The notes below the pieces were generated by a model, which worked only from the letters and a program-made list of their open reading frames with translations, was not told the origin of the DNA and made no database searches. From Globisporangium splendens (taxonomy: Eukaryota; Oomycota; Peronosporomycetes; Pythiales; Pythiaceae): a stretch of DNA of 64,000 nucleotides. Position 1 is the stretch's first letter; each line of letters opens with the position of its first letter. This document shows positions 10,101-20,502 of this stretch, piece by piece. Position numbers and translations under genes: made by a program. Location: assembly GCA_006386115.1 (NCBI GenBank), contig VFIW01000071.1, positions 62,001 to 126,000 of the forward strand, given 5' to 3'.

Positions 10101-13100
10101 GTGCGACAACGGAGACTGCAGTGGCAAGTCAACCTGCATCCGATGGTGTCGGTGAAGCTCAAGCTGATGATGTTGAAATGGAAGAGGGACAAACAGATAC
10201 GGAAGACTTCGAGTGGCAAGTTTGTTTAGCAGTCCGAACTCCAAAGCCTGGGCAATCTACGGACGAGCCAGCTGACGGAAATGTGTGGCGGTTGTTGCCG
10301 CTTGACAGCAAATCCGGAGAGTTCATGGAAGACGTTTACCTGAGTGACGAGGAGGTGTCTGGTATGGAAATCAGTGAGGAAGAGGTTTGTACTTCAACTG
10401 AATCAAAAAATGGGAAAAGTGCATGGGTGGAGCATCTGCGGATGCTGCATTTTCAAGAATCTCGAGTTCGCGGGCGGATTCAACGCGAAACAAATCACCA
10501 GCATGCCCTTGAAGGGATTATGAAAATCGAGCAACAGCGCCTGAATCAAGTCTCAGCTGTATATCGTAAAGCCCTTGAAGCACTCTCGGAAAAGACGTCG
10601 ATCGCACAGAAGAGTCATATCCGAGCCAGTCAAGACGCATCACTCGTCGACTTGATGCAGCAAACCTTCAATCCTATCTTGGGCGATCTTTTGGAGAAGT
10701 GTGAAGATGCGTTGCTGAGCTGTTTCCAAAAACTATCGGCTCGCTTTGAAGAATTCGAGCATGAATTTGAGTATTACCGGGCTTCGTTGCTTCATTTGAT
10801 GGGTCTTTCTGTCAAGAAAGAAAAGAACATCAGGAACCAACCAGATTCTGTAGTTCCTGATGATAATGGGGTTTCTATCAAGCGAGAGATCATTGCAAAT
10901 GCGGTTGGCCAGGAAGAATATTCTGTCAATACGGTTGCGGATGCAGGAGTCTCAGGCGACGTGGTTGTTGTGGATGAGCTGGGTGACGCCACGCCTGCTG
11001 ATGCCGCAGAGAATTCAAACGGGATTGATACTTCGGATGAAGATGATGAAGGCAACGATCATGAAGCGCTTGAAGACAGTGCCGGTCTTCGTCAAACATA
11101 CATCTCATTTTACATGGAAGAAATGGAGGCACTGTGGAAAGAAAGAAGCTCGTCCTTGGAAATGGTCCTTGCCATTCAGCGCTCCCTCGACCTACACACG
11201 AGTAACCAAGCCGGTAATGTAGAAGACGGCGAGGTTGAATCGAGTGAAAAGACCCAAGAAGGCCATGATAAGTTCCACAGGGAGAAGGAGCTGCGGGAAC
11301 GAATTGACAAGTGTCTCGACCAGTGGAAAAACGTGCAATGGCCTGAACAGTTGAACACTAGCCCGTTCTCTTCTTTCCAAACTCTTCCAGCTGATATCAA
11401 ATCCGAGCACAAGACCGAAGAGACTGCCCTTGAGGATAGCAGCAACGGCCCAGTTTCGTCATATGATGTGATGGATGAGCTGAAACGCGTGATGGTTGAC
11501 TTGACCGACGACCAGTTTGTGCCAACAGACAAAGTGTACGATCCAACGACGCTTGTGGTTTACCACCCCGCGTTTATTAATCATCAAACTCCGAAGAATC
11601 ATCCTGAATGCCCCGAGCGACTGAACGTAAGTACTTGTTCTATTCATGACTACGTATGCTGCTCGTTTCCTATTTGCTGGTGCTAACGGTCATTGTGTTA
11701 TGTTCCTTTTGTGCAGCGTGTTGTGAATATCCTGAGCTCGTTGAGCAAGACGCACCAAGAAACAGTCAAAATCGACCGTTTGAGTCAATCACCTGAAGAA
11801 TTGTGTCCGCCGGAAACGACGCTGCTGATGGTGCATTCACCAACTTATTTGAGACAACTGAAGGAGCGCTCTCTTGAAGCTTTGAACAAATCTGCCTCAA
11901 CAGCATCACCTGTATCGTCGGCGTCGAAGTCTCTTGTTTTTGAAACTGATCGCGGTATCGTGAATAACGATCCGAAATCGAATAGTGACAAGTCGCCTAC
12001 TGGTCTGGGTGGAGCGTTTGGAGCTTCCAGCTTGGAGCAAAATGGAGTCGTGATGGATACCTACGTGAGCAGCAAATCTTGGGACGTTGCTCGTGCGGCT
12101 GCTGGAACCGTTTGCATGGCTGTGGATCGTGTTGTTCGGAAAGAATTCCGAAATGCTGTCTGCTTGGTTCGCCCTCCTGGACACCACGTTGGAAGACACG
12201 GGCGCACGAAAGATGCTCCATCGTCTGGGTTCTGTTTGCTGAACAATGTCGTGATTGGCGCTGTGCATGCACGCATGTACCCATGGATCCGAAAGATCGC
12301 CGTTTTGGACTGGGATATCCACCACGGAAATGGAACGGAGGAGTTGCTCAAGGACGATACAGACGCATTTTTTGCGTCTATCCATCTGTATTCGTCTGGA
12401 AGCTTTTTCCCTGGAACTGGAAAGTCTTGTGAAAAAGACAATTTGGTTAATGTGGCATTGGAGAACTCTGGCAGTGGCAGTGGCTCGGTGGCATTCCGAA
12501 CAGCCCTTCAGGACAAGATTTTGCCAGCGATGCGCGCTTTCGATCCCGATATTATCTTCATCTCGGCTGGTTTCGACGGACATCGGGATGACATTTTGGG
12601 GGGAGTTGCTGCTGTGAAGAACCCCAGTGTTCCTGCTGGATATGTGGAAGAAGACTATGCTTGGGCAACTCAAGAGGTTCTGAAGCTCGCAAATGAATGC
12701 TGCGATGGCCGAGTTGTGTCCGTTTTGGAAGGTGGCTACGACGTGCGAAGAGAAACGAACTCGCTTGCAAAGTCAGTTGCGGCCCATATTGCAGCAATTT
12801 CCGCGTTTGAGCTGCAACAAAAGTCTGAAAGAGAAGCGAATGACGTCGTCAAAGTGGAAATCAAACAAGAAGCTAGTGTCCTGCAGCAATTATTGGCCAC
12901 GGATCTGAATGGCGAAGATGTTGTGATCATTGACGACGAAGATGAAGAGAACTCTCGTAGTGTTGGTGTCGCAGACAATGAGGATGGCGACGATTCTGTT
13001 GTTCTTGCTGATGCAAGTGACAACGTTGCGAGCGCCCACACGGACGAAGAGGATGAGGATGACGTAGACGTTGACGCCGAGACAGGAGAAGACGAAGACG

Positions 13101-13339
13101 AGGACGTCGAGGAAGAAGACATGGAGGATGTTTCTGTAGAACCGGAAAACAAGTCTTTGGTCGTGATCGACGAGACAAATTCAAACGATGACGACGTGGT
13201 TATGGACGGTGATGAGGGTGAATCAGCTGAAGATGGCGATCTGCTTATGGAAGAGGACGAGGACCCGCAGTCCGCGGCAGATGTAGACGACGAGGAGCAC
13301 CTCGAAGACCAGGACGACGCTGACTTGGATGATTTGTGA
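7171..13339 (+). CDS. PHD-AP2-AP2-histone deacetylase fusion protein
   Basis: Three exons: 7171-7218, 7304-11626 and 11717-13339. The introns of 85 and 90 nt have GTACGT/ATCACAG and GTAAGT/GTGCAG ends and keep frame. The predicted protein has 1,997 residues. Order: PHD finger from Cys29 (C-x2-C, CDGC, HTYC, CKKC); AP2 domain 1 at about 115-177 ([19 protein letters not shown]); an RG-rich run near 225; AP2 domain 2 at about 305-375 ([19 protein letters not shown]); a long Glu/Thr/Val-rich linker with 14-residue repeats; helical, probably coiled-coil segments; a class II HDAC domain at about 1440-1825; and a Glu/Asp-rich tail. HDAC residues are intact: RPPGHH (His1613/1614), zinc ligands in [10 protein letters not shown] (Asp1657, His1659) and catalytic Tyr1798 in EGGYD. 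It should deacetylate lysines on chromatin. The PHD should read histone H3 tails and the AP2 domains should bind DNA; those roles are inferred from family. Confidence 0.9.
9709..10065 (+). repeat. Coding 42-bp degenerate tandem repeat
   Basis: Within the HDAC gene, about six units of 14 residues of the form [14 protein letters not shown] follow each other (for example [28 protein letters not shown]). The nucleotide period is 42. The region is highly acidic and probably disordered or helical. It also creates a long Ser/Val-rich antisense frame at 8926-10041 that is only a shadow. Confidence 0.8.
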
Positions 13340-13614
13340 AGTCATGATGTCAAATTTGCGTCTTAAGATGTCGATAACTGTATATCCTTGCCCACATTTG
13401 AAGATTTGAGCAACACATTTTCTGCTGATGATTGGAGGAAGCAAGTCATTTTGTCCAATCCGGGATCAGTAGATCATGTATTTTGACCAGTGTGTAGCCA
13501 CAATGATGTTCGTTTAATTCCGAGTCTTTTGTGTTCGCTGTAGGCGAAACAGAAGCCCTCACTCACTCACTCACTCACACGCTCAGTCGTGAAAGCGCGC
13601 GCGGGGAAAAAGTC
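13340..13614. other. Intergenic spacer with (TCAC)n microsatellite
   Basis: The 275 bp between the HDAC stop and MED27 start contain a short (TCAC) run at about 13559-13577, some 40 bp before the MED27 ATG. No CDS is seen. It presumably holds the HDAC terminator and the MED27 promoter. Confidence 0.5.
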
Positions 13615-15181
13615 ATGAGCGACCCGTTCTATCTGGCCGACATCCTTCTAGGGCGCGTTGGGGTGCTGCGCTCCACAGCCGAGAGCATCGTGCTGGAGCT
13701 GTGCGAGGCGCAGACAAAGCTTGACGCCCAGACAAACGCTGGAAGCAACGGCGATGCTGGAGTGGACCCGGGGGGCGTCGTAGCACTCGGGAACTCGGAG
13801 GATGCGCTGCGACTCGCGATCAAGAACAAGCTGGAACGCGTGCAGACAAACTTGAAGCTATTGCGCAAACTCGTGCCTGAATTCGGTAGGTAGACGCAGG
13901 TCGTTTTTATGATTCGTTTACTTTCATTTGGGTTTGCATGATGACGTGCGGTTGTGACGGACTACGTCGTTTCTTCTATCCTAGACGGCAAAACAAAACC
14001 CATCGAAAATGTCAACCAGACGCACCGGTAAGCTTAGTTCTTAGCTACCAGGCTGCAAGCGAGAGCTAGTCGGTGTCTGTTGATATCTATCCTCTGACCC
14101 TTAACTTTGAATGTGTGCAGTAATTTGATGCTGGAGTACCACTGGAAAAACCAAGTCCAGGAGATGGGGACCAAGGCGCAAAACGTGTACATGGACCAGC
14201 TCTGTGGAGCGTTTCCGCGTATGGAGATGTTGGGAGATGTCCGTTGCCCCCCTGCGCCAAATGCTTTTTTCGTGCCGAAGTCCCACAAGCGTGGTCGCGT
14301 CTTTGACCCTTTCGGCGAGAAACAACCAGCGTAAGTTTGCTGCTGGTGCCTCTTCTGCATATTACAATGATTTGATATGCATTGGTTTTGTTGTTGATGT
14401 GCACAGCACGTTGAATGAGATGATGGACTACATGATGGCGAAAAACCGCAAGCTCAAGTTTTTCAAACACGCAGAGACCACGCGTGGAGGACGCCGCGTG
14501 ATCAAATCGATCAAATGCGAGATCAACAAGGAGGTGACAGTGCATATTTCGTTCTGCCCTCCAGTTCCAGAAAGTGGTCCGAACGGAGAGACTGGGGTTG
14601 CTGCTAGTCCCATGACCCCATCGACGCCGACGTCGCCAGCGTTTGGCGGTAGTCGCCTTCGAAGCACCCGCAACAAGAATAAGAAGCAGCAGCAGCAGCT
14701 CGTGAAGAAGAAGAAGGGCGACATGCTTACGAAGGCCAAGCTTGCTGCGGAAGAAGCCACCAAGATGGAAATGGAAGAACTCAAGCAGCGCATTACAGAA
14801 TCGCGCGAGGCGAGCAAGGAGCAGGAGCTCGCGCGTGCTGCGTGCCTTCAAGTCACAAAGTACATTCAACGCATCTCGATTTTCCCGTACAATGAGCAGG
14901 CACCATTAGGCGCATGGTCCGAGTCGTCACACCAACTTTTCCGGTTGATCACTCTGCACTCGCGAAAGGCGACCGATCATTTCCGCAAACAGTACCCGGA
15001 CACGTGCTTCTACCACCTTTTCACGTGGTTGGGGTACTATGACAAGATCTACCAAACGCCATGCTCCCTTTGTAAGAAGGTGCTGATCAAAGAAAGCGAA
15101 GATTGGTCTTTCCTACCACCATCCTTCCGAGACTACGGATCTGGTCAAGCGTTTCACTCCAAGTGCCTTCCTGTTGGGTAG
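13615..15181 (+). CDS. MED27: Mediator complex subunit 27
   Basis: Four exons (13615-13885, 13985-14027, 14121-14330, 14407-15181). Introns of 99, 93 and 76 nt have GT-AG ends and consistent phase. The product has 432 residues. The C-terminal 75 residues carry the MED27 signature: an aromatic helix (YHLFTWLGYYDKIY), then TPCSLCKKVL, a proline-aromatic stretch (PPSFRDY) and FHSKC. Three Cys and a His are spaced as in the MED27 C-terminal zinc-binding fold. The N-terminal half is helical (LERVQTNLKLLRKLVPEF), which fits packing into the Mediator tail/upper tail module. A middle low-complexity basic stretch (KKQQQQ, VKKKKGD) makes it longer than human MED27 (about 311). Mediator links activators to RNA polymerase II in the nucleus. 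The ATG at 13615 is chosen because it begins the conserved helical part; an upstream in-frame ATG at 13531 reads through repeat sequence. Confidence 0.85.
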
Positions 15182-15373
15182 ACAGGCACCATGATACCAT
15201 CCCAACCAAAGCATCAGGGATTATGGTTTGCCGTTTCTAGCCATTGGAACAGTGGGCGTTTTCCTCACCTCGACTCAGCTATAATGAACGTTTTTCTTGC
15301 TCTTCTTTAGCTCGACTCTACTGTCCAATGCTTAAACATCCCAATCCAACACTAGTTGGCGTTCTCGTCACAG

Positions 15374-16316
15374 CTAATACAATCGAATTGGGATGATGCT
15401 CCCGAACTTTGCATTCGCCTCGGGTCGGAACTGGACTTTACTTTTTGACACCAAGTGTCGTGGCGTCACCGATGCCGCACTAACTGGAGCTGCATCTCCT
15501 GTCAACTTTCGCTTGTTCACCAGACCCAATGCATCGTACGCTTCAGCCACGAATGCTACACGCTCAAGAACGCATGGTGAGGATTTGTTGCCAGTCTCAT
15601 GTACAATCGCATGCAACTAACAACAAACATACCTGCTGCAGGAAAGAGCGGTGTGCCGTCAGATTCTTCCACCAGGCCATTTTGTGCCTGCGGATCGATA
15701 AGTGCAGCAACGAAATGGCGAACAGAGATGCGACTTGGCCGGTTCACGTTCTCTGCCACAAAGTGGAACGCTGCATCTTGAAATTCTTTCGTGCGCTGGA
15801 AAATGCAGATAGGAACGCAAAGTCAACTGTAAATAAAAGAGATTGCGAAAACAAATGCACTAACGATATGTATCGCATGCAGCAACACGATACCTCTACT
15901 TTCAAGGGCAGCACAGCGATCTCATTCGACTCGGACGTCAAAACGCGCGCACTGAATGGACGGCATTGCACTTTGGAGAGCGTTTCTTCGACGACAAACT
16001 TGCGTCCCAGTTTATCCACATAGATCCACCCGCAGTGATCGAAGCGAGGATTGTAGCGCTCTCTCATAAGCCACGTGTACAGAGCAGCAAGCGGCTGGAG
16101 TGCGGTGAGCTTGCGCGAAAAGAAGACAACATCGCCCGTCTCCAGCGTCTCCATGATGGTGTCATCCATGGAGCCTACGATGAACTCCAACTGCTCGGGA
16201 CCAGTGCCTCTGCGCTCATGACGCATGCGAGTCAGTGCCGCATTGCCGCTCCACGCGGCTAGTCCCGCAAACGGGAGCAGCACCAGGACCTTGCCTGCCA
16301 GCGATCGCTCGCGCAT
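15374..16316 (-). CDS. YiiX / permuted NlpC-P60-like protein
   Basis: Three exons (16316-15894, 15795-15633, 15555-15374). Introns of 98 and 77 nt (GTATCG...TTCCAG, GTATGT...GTGTAG) give 255 residues. A short basic N terminus precedes one hydrophobic helix (KVLVLLPFAGLAAW), suggesting a membrane anchor. Then come TGDVVFFSR and a long helix, FDHCGWIYVD with the family His, and VVEE: the layout of circularly permuted papain-like amidases (YiiX/YebB/NlpC-P60). The family's catalytic Cys normally opens the helix C-S-E-L-V-A-x-A-Y. Here the matching spliced segment reads PAAAFVAEAYDALGLV, with Ala at that place. If the intron-2 model is right, the protein would be catalytically dead. Function in this organism is unknown. 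Confidence 0.65.
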
Positions 16317-16500
16317 ATTTGTTCCCCAAACCTGCTTTTCTTGTCAATTGCGCTGCACGTCACTGTGCAAGTCGTAAAGTCTACGTGGCGCACACTAAAT
16401 ATGGCAACTGCCACTGACGACGGACCACAAACACAGACAACTGCCGCCGACTCGAAACTTTACAAGGGTCAATGCATGATTCTTTCATTGCATGCATGTT

Positions 16501-17538
16501 TTATCGGTACCGATCTAGCATTTCCACCTCCAACTTGATCTTGCGTTTCTGCTCCTGGAAGTAGATGATGTCCTGGTTCACGTCCGCTAAGAGCACTCCG
16601 TCACGTTCGAGTGTGTATTCCTTCGCGAGGCGATGCAGCTGTGCTAGTGTCGTAATCACGCCTTGAAGCTCTGCGTGAAGCTTTGAACGCTGCTCGTCGC
16701 GACGATGGGTCTTGTCTAATTCGCGAGACTCCAGCAGGATTTGCATCTTCAGTCGCACATACTCCGTCGCTAACTTTGGGTCGCAAGGAATGAACGGCAT
16801 GCCGGTCGTCGATCCGTTTGGTCCATTTGGCTGGGAGCTTCCTACACGAGGCAAGTTGCCTTGAGCCGCTGCAAATGTGCTACTGCCGTTCTTGCGGATT
16901 CGCGATCTTCGTTTTGCCGCATTTGCCTTGCTGCTCTGAGGTGCAGCAGCAGCTGCTGCTGCTGTGGAACTTTTATCGGACTGCTCTTGCGCGTCACTTT
17001 CTTGGGGCGAACTCACTTTGCGTTTTTTCGCTGGTTGCAATGCAAGATCTTGCAGAGTTTCCTGTTGATCTTGTTGCTCTTGCTGCTGCGCTTGCGCTGA
17101 CGGTAAGAAGTCCTTACTTGGCTCGCTTCCGTTCTGGACCGCGTCATAGGACCGCAAAAGCGTGAGGTACCCAGCCTTGTTATCGTTCGCTTTCGGACCT
17201 GTGCGGATTGGTCGAGTTCCTCGACGATAGCACTCAGCGCGCAGCTCAATGCTCTTGTAGCGTTCGTAGGGCTCTGTGATCGGCATGGAACGGGAGGAAA
17301 AGCTGCTCGCACTGCTACTGCTGAGGCTAGTGGTGCTACCAATCACATGCGCGTCCAGCAGTGCGCGCTCGTCTGTGTACTCTTCGAAAGCAGAGTCATT
17401 GCGCACACCCTCCACGGCAACTCGGTCGTGCTGGGCCACACTCGCGAAGCGGTCGTCGTCGCTCTCCATGCGCCTCCTTTCTCTCTCTTTCTTGGCTGAT
17501 TGAGCAATTGGGGGCACACAGCGAGCTCCTCCTCCCAA
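16501..17538 (-). CDS. SAP-like nuclear hypothetical protein
   Basis: Single exon, up to 345 residues; the second Met (17469, beginning MESDDDRF) is an equally good start. The segment ERYKSIELRAECYRRGTR...NKAGYLTLLRSYD (residues about 92-130) has the helix-turn-helix spacing of a SAP-like DNA-binding motif with a Gly-Tyr-Leu-x-Leu-Leu second helix. A Gln-rich run, a basic nuclear-localisation-type cluster (PAKKRKVSS), poly-Ala and KRRSRIRK follow. The C-terminal 110 residues form a predicted coiled coil (LKMQILLESRELDKTHRRDE... to the end). I know no named family. The likely role is chromatin or DNA association through SAP-like and coiled-coil parts. Same strand as the YiiX-like gene, 184 bp upstream of it. 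Confidence 0.7.
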   Translation of the reverse strand: MGGGARCVPPIAQSAKKERERRRMESDDDRFASVAQHDRVAVEGVRNDSAFEEYTDERALLDAHVIGSTTSLSSSSASSFSSRSMPITEPYERYKSIELRAECYRRGTRPIRTGPKANDNKAGYLTLLRSYDAVQNGSEPSKDFLPSAQAQQQEQQDQQETLQDLALQPAKKRKVSSPQESDAQEQSDKSSTAAAAAAAPQSSKANAAKRRSRIRKNGSSTFAAAQGNLPRVGSSQPNGPNGSTTGMPFIPCDPKLATEYVRLKMQILLESRELDKTHRRDEQRSKLHAELQGVITTLAQLHRLAKEYTLERDGVLLADVNQDIIYFQEQKRKIKLEVEMLDRYR

Positions 17539-17766
17539 TTTCTGACAGAAGGACTCGAATAATGTAGACCACGCAGAATTAGGGTGCAGTGCTTGAAATT
17601 GCTAGAAATGAGGCGACACACAAAGCCAACTTGGTTGCCAGGATACTCGAAAAAAAGTGAGCCAAGACACTCGAATCACCACAGTTTTAAAAAAATGATG
17701 GTGCTCGCTTTGAGCGAGTGTCAAGATAAATCGACTCAAATGCCAGAGTACAAAGCCAAATGCATT

Positions 17767-19731
17767 TCAACACCCGGCAGAGCCCACTTTGCTTCGATGT
17801 AGCACCTGCCCTCCCTGAGAGAAAGGACGCGCGTCGTGCTGTTTCGGATGAACTCTCACGACTCGAGGTGCGTCGCAGGCATAGTTCGCTTCAGGCTTCA
17901 TAGAAGCTTCAGCAGAAACGTTTAGCATGGCAACTGGTGTTGGAGAGGACCGACCGTGCGGTTGGTTGATGCATCGCTCACAGTCGTTGGATTGGCATGC
18001 AGCGCTTAGAGACTCGTGGCTGCATACAGATGCAAGATCTGAGCTTGAGTACCGTCGCTCTCCGCTCCCTGCAGCAACAGGATGACGCTTTCCAGATGTA
18101 GTCGCAGAATGATGCTGTACCCCTTCGTCAATCTGAACGGTTGGACCAAGTGACGCTCGCTTCTTCACTCGCATGGCAGCCCTTCCTATTTCTTCTATAG
18201 TCGCGTTCGCCAGTCTCGACTCGAGGCATTTCTGTCGTAGAAACTGCGGCGTAGATGGATGTTTCAGGTACGCGACGCCTCTCACACTGGACATACTCGA
18301 AGACGAGACAGACGCCGTGCGAGAAGAGCGAGAGCTACCAGCACTTCTCGGCCGACCAGCTGCGCTACTTCCCATCGATTGGCAATCGGACTCGTAGCAG
18401 TAGACACGCTGCTTTGATTTCCCGCCAACACCACCAACTTCTGGATGCGAAGCATCCAAATCTTCATCACCATAGTACTCTGCAAACGTCATCGTACTTC
18501 GATGCTGCTGGAGAGTGTCCTTGGAGTTCTTCGCTGTTGGCACTTGGTGCGACGATCCCGACGGATGAAGAAGCGCCGCACTTCGGCTCATTGCCTGCTC
18601 CATTTTGCGTCGCTGTTGCAGCATCGCGGTTTTCTTCGGGTTAGCGCTCTTCGGTCGTTCTTTTATCGCGTGGGTGTGGTTGCCAGCACCACCCGAGAAA
18701 GTGGCGTCGTTCGCAACGGGAAGCTCGTATTTCCACGCAGATGGTCCAGCTTTTGGGTGCGTCTGTGGATACGAAGGCTGTCCATAGTCACTTGCGCCAT
18801 CATTTCCGTTGTTATCTTCGTCGTCCGAGTAACTCGTCCAGATACCGTGCGGCACGTTGCTGTTACCAGGGTATGCTGGTGGCTCTACAAACTGAAGAAA
18901 CTCCTTCAAATCAATCTCTCCGCTTCCAGCGATGCCAAATTGCGAAAACAGCTCTTTCATCTGCTTTTCACTGATGAAAATACCGAATTTCGTCTTGAGG
19001 TTGTTGCGCAGCTCTTTCATACGGATACCCTCGTCCCGCCCCGATCGCAGCATTTTGAACGCGCGGCGGTACTGATCATCGCCACTCGGTGTCTTCTGCA
19101 CCACCTTTATCTGGATCTGCTTCATGAGCACCTCGAGCGTCCAGTTGGAAGTCTCGCCCGCGTTGTTGATGTCCTCTGCTGAAGCGCCGATACCACTCAG
19201 GAACTCATTCCGCGACTCTCGTTTCAGACGTGCTTGCTTTTCCTCGCTCTCCTGCTGGCTCACCTCGAACCATTGCCGTCCGTAGTTATAATCTGGAGGC
19301 AGGACGCGTCGAATGAACTCGTTCAAATCGATCGTGCCATTGTGATCCTCGTCATACTTGTCAAACAGCAATTGTAGCTCGTCGTCGTTGAGGATGATGC
19401 CGAATTTGATGCGCAGCTGTTCGCGGAACGATGGAAAATCGATCCCTTCGCCGCGGGTGCACTCTAGTAGTCGGTACGCTTGCTGGTAGACGAAATTGCC
19501 TGCGATTTTGGTTTTCTCTTGGACCTTCTCCTGGAGCTTGCGCTCCACTTTTTGCACGTTCCAGCGGAAATTCTGGAGCGACTGGGGTAAGTTATGTCCG
19601 ATGGGGTCCTGGAAGCGCATCTTCGGGGGCGAGCTGTACAGTTTCTTGCTGTGGTTGTTGCTGGTTTTACCTGGTTGCGGTCCTCCATTCTTCAGACGCG
19701 ACGACGTCTTCTTCAGCGCCGAGCCCTTCAT
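17767..19731 (-). CDS. EF-hand protein with duplicated module
   Basis: Single exon, 654 residues. Two copies of a module of about 90 residues are visible: residues ~55-150 (QQAYRLLECTRGEGIDF, LRIKFGIILNDDEL, ending LPPDY) and ~200-290 (YRRAFKMLRSGRDEGIRM, LKTKFGIFISEKQM, ending VEPPAY). Each ends in an EF-hand. The first loop, DEDHNGTIDLNEF, is canonical and should bind calcium. The second, FGIAGSGEIDLKEF, lacks the first acidic ligands and is probably silent. The C-terminal half is low-complexity, Ser/Arg/His-rich and not recognised. The protein could be a calcium sensor or a cytoskeletal/flagellar component; the sequence does not decide. It is divergent from PPIP5K. Confidence 0.75.
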   Translation of the reverse strand: MKGSALKKTSSRLKNGGPQPGKTSNNHSKKLYSSPPKMRFQDPIGHNLPQSLQNFRWNVQKVERKLQEKVQEKTKIAGNFVYQQAYRLLECTRGEGIDFPSFREQLRIKFGIILNDDELQLLFDKYDEDHNGTIDLNEFIRRVLPPDYNYGRQWFEVSQQESEEKQARLKRESRNEFLSGIGASAEDINNAGETSNWTLEVLMKQIQIKVVQKTPSGDDQYRRAFKMLRSGRDEGIRMKELRNNLKTKFGIFISEKQMKELFSQFGIAGSGEIDLKEFLQFVEPPAYPGNSNVPHGIWTSYSDDEDNNGNDGASDYGQPSYPQTHPKAGPSAWKYELPVANDATFSGGAGNHTHAIKERPKSANPKKTAMLQQRRKMEQAMSRSAALLHPSGSSHQVPTAKNSKDTLQQHRSTMTFAEYYGDEDLDASHPEVGGVGGKSKQRVYCYESDCQSMGSSAAGRPRSAGSSRSSRTASVSSSSMSSVRGVAYLKHPSTPQFLRQKCLESRLANATIEEIGRAAMRVKKRASLGPTVQIDEGVQHHSATTSGKRHPVAAGSGERRYSSSDLASVCSHESLSAACQSNDCERCINQPHGRSSPTPVAMLNVSAEASMKPEANYACDAPRVVRVHPKQHDARPFSQGGQVLHRSKVGSAGC

Positions 19732-20502
19732 GCCTGCTTGTGTGTCGTCTGCGCCAAGGTCGTGCGTGCGAAGACACTGCCAGCCCTCTTGTTGAATACG
19801 CTCGCACTCAGCAGAAGACAGAGACCTGGTTCAGCGCGCGTTAGAACCGATGCTCTTTCTTTCCTCGCCGCTCTTGCTCTGTCCGCTATTAATATCCCCA
19901 TCATCACATCGGCGCATGTGAATTTGCAGCAGCTACCGTCTAAATATGCATGGCGCTCGCGCTCTCTTGGGGTAACACTACATCACATGCTGCTTCAAGG
20001 CAAACAGCAGAATGAATAGAGGGACATGTGGATTCCGACAATAAGCCTGGACGGTACAAAGCGTGTGCTCTTTCTCTCTGTTTGTCTGATGCATTAACTG
20101 ATGGTGGGTGGTGCCGTTTCGCGCATGTTGGAAGCTGCAGGATCTTTCGTTGTCAGGAGCTTCACAGCTTTTTAACCGCAAAACAGGAGTTCGTAAAAGC
20201 CGGTAATTTATCGCATAAAATACCAATCGAGTCGTAACCTTGAGGATACGAAGTGGTTATGTTTACGCAGAACCTTGGATAACGAATATATGGGTGCATT
20301 TTTCAAATGACTGCGAGATATATGCAGAAGTAGAGGTTCTCTGTGTTGTGGCTTCGAGATTGTTGTTGCTATGCGATTACGCAGGTGCGGACGGTCCCAT
20401 CCCTTCGCCTAACTTAGGCGGGAGAACAGAGAGAGAGAGAGAGAGAGTCGCCAATCACTTGGCCGCTTGCAAACCTCAGTTCTGCATTGCGAGTCTGGCG
20501 GA
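19732..20502. promoter_or_regulatory. Divergent spacer with GA microsatellite and CCAAT box
   Basis: The 771 bp between the EF-hand gene and PPIP5K contain no convincing CDS. A (GA)n run lies at 20428-20447 and a CCAAT sequence at 20451-20455, about 50 bp before the PPIP5K ATG, so these belong to its 5' leader or core promoter. Confidence 0.45.
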
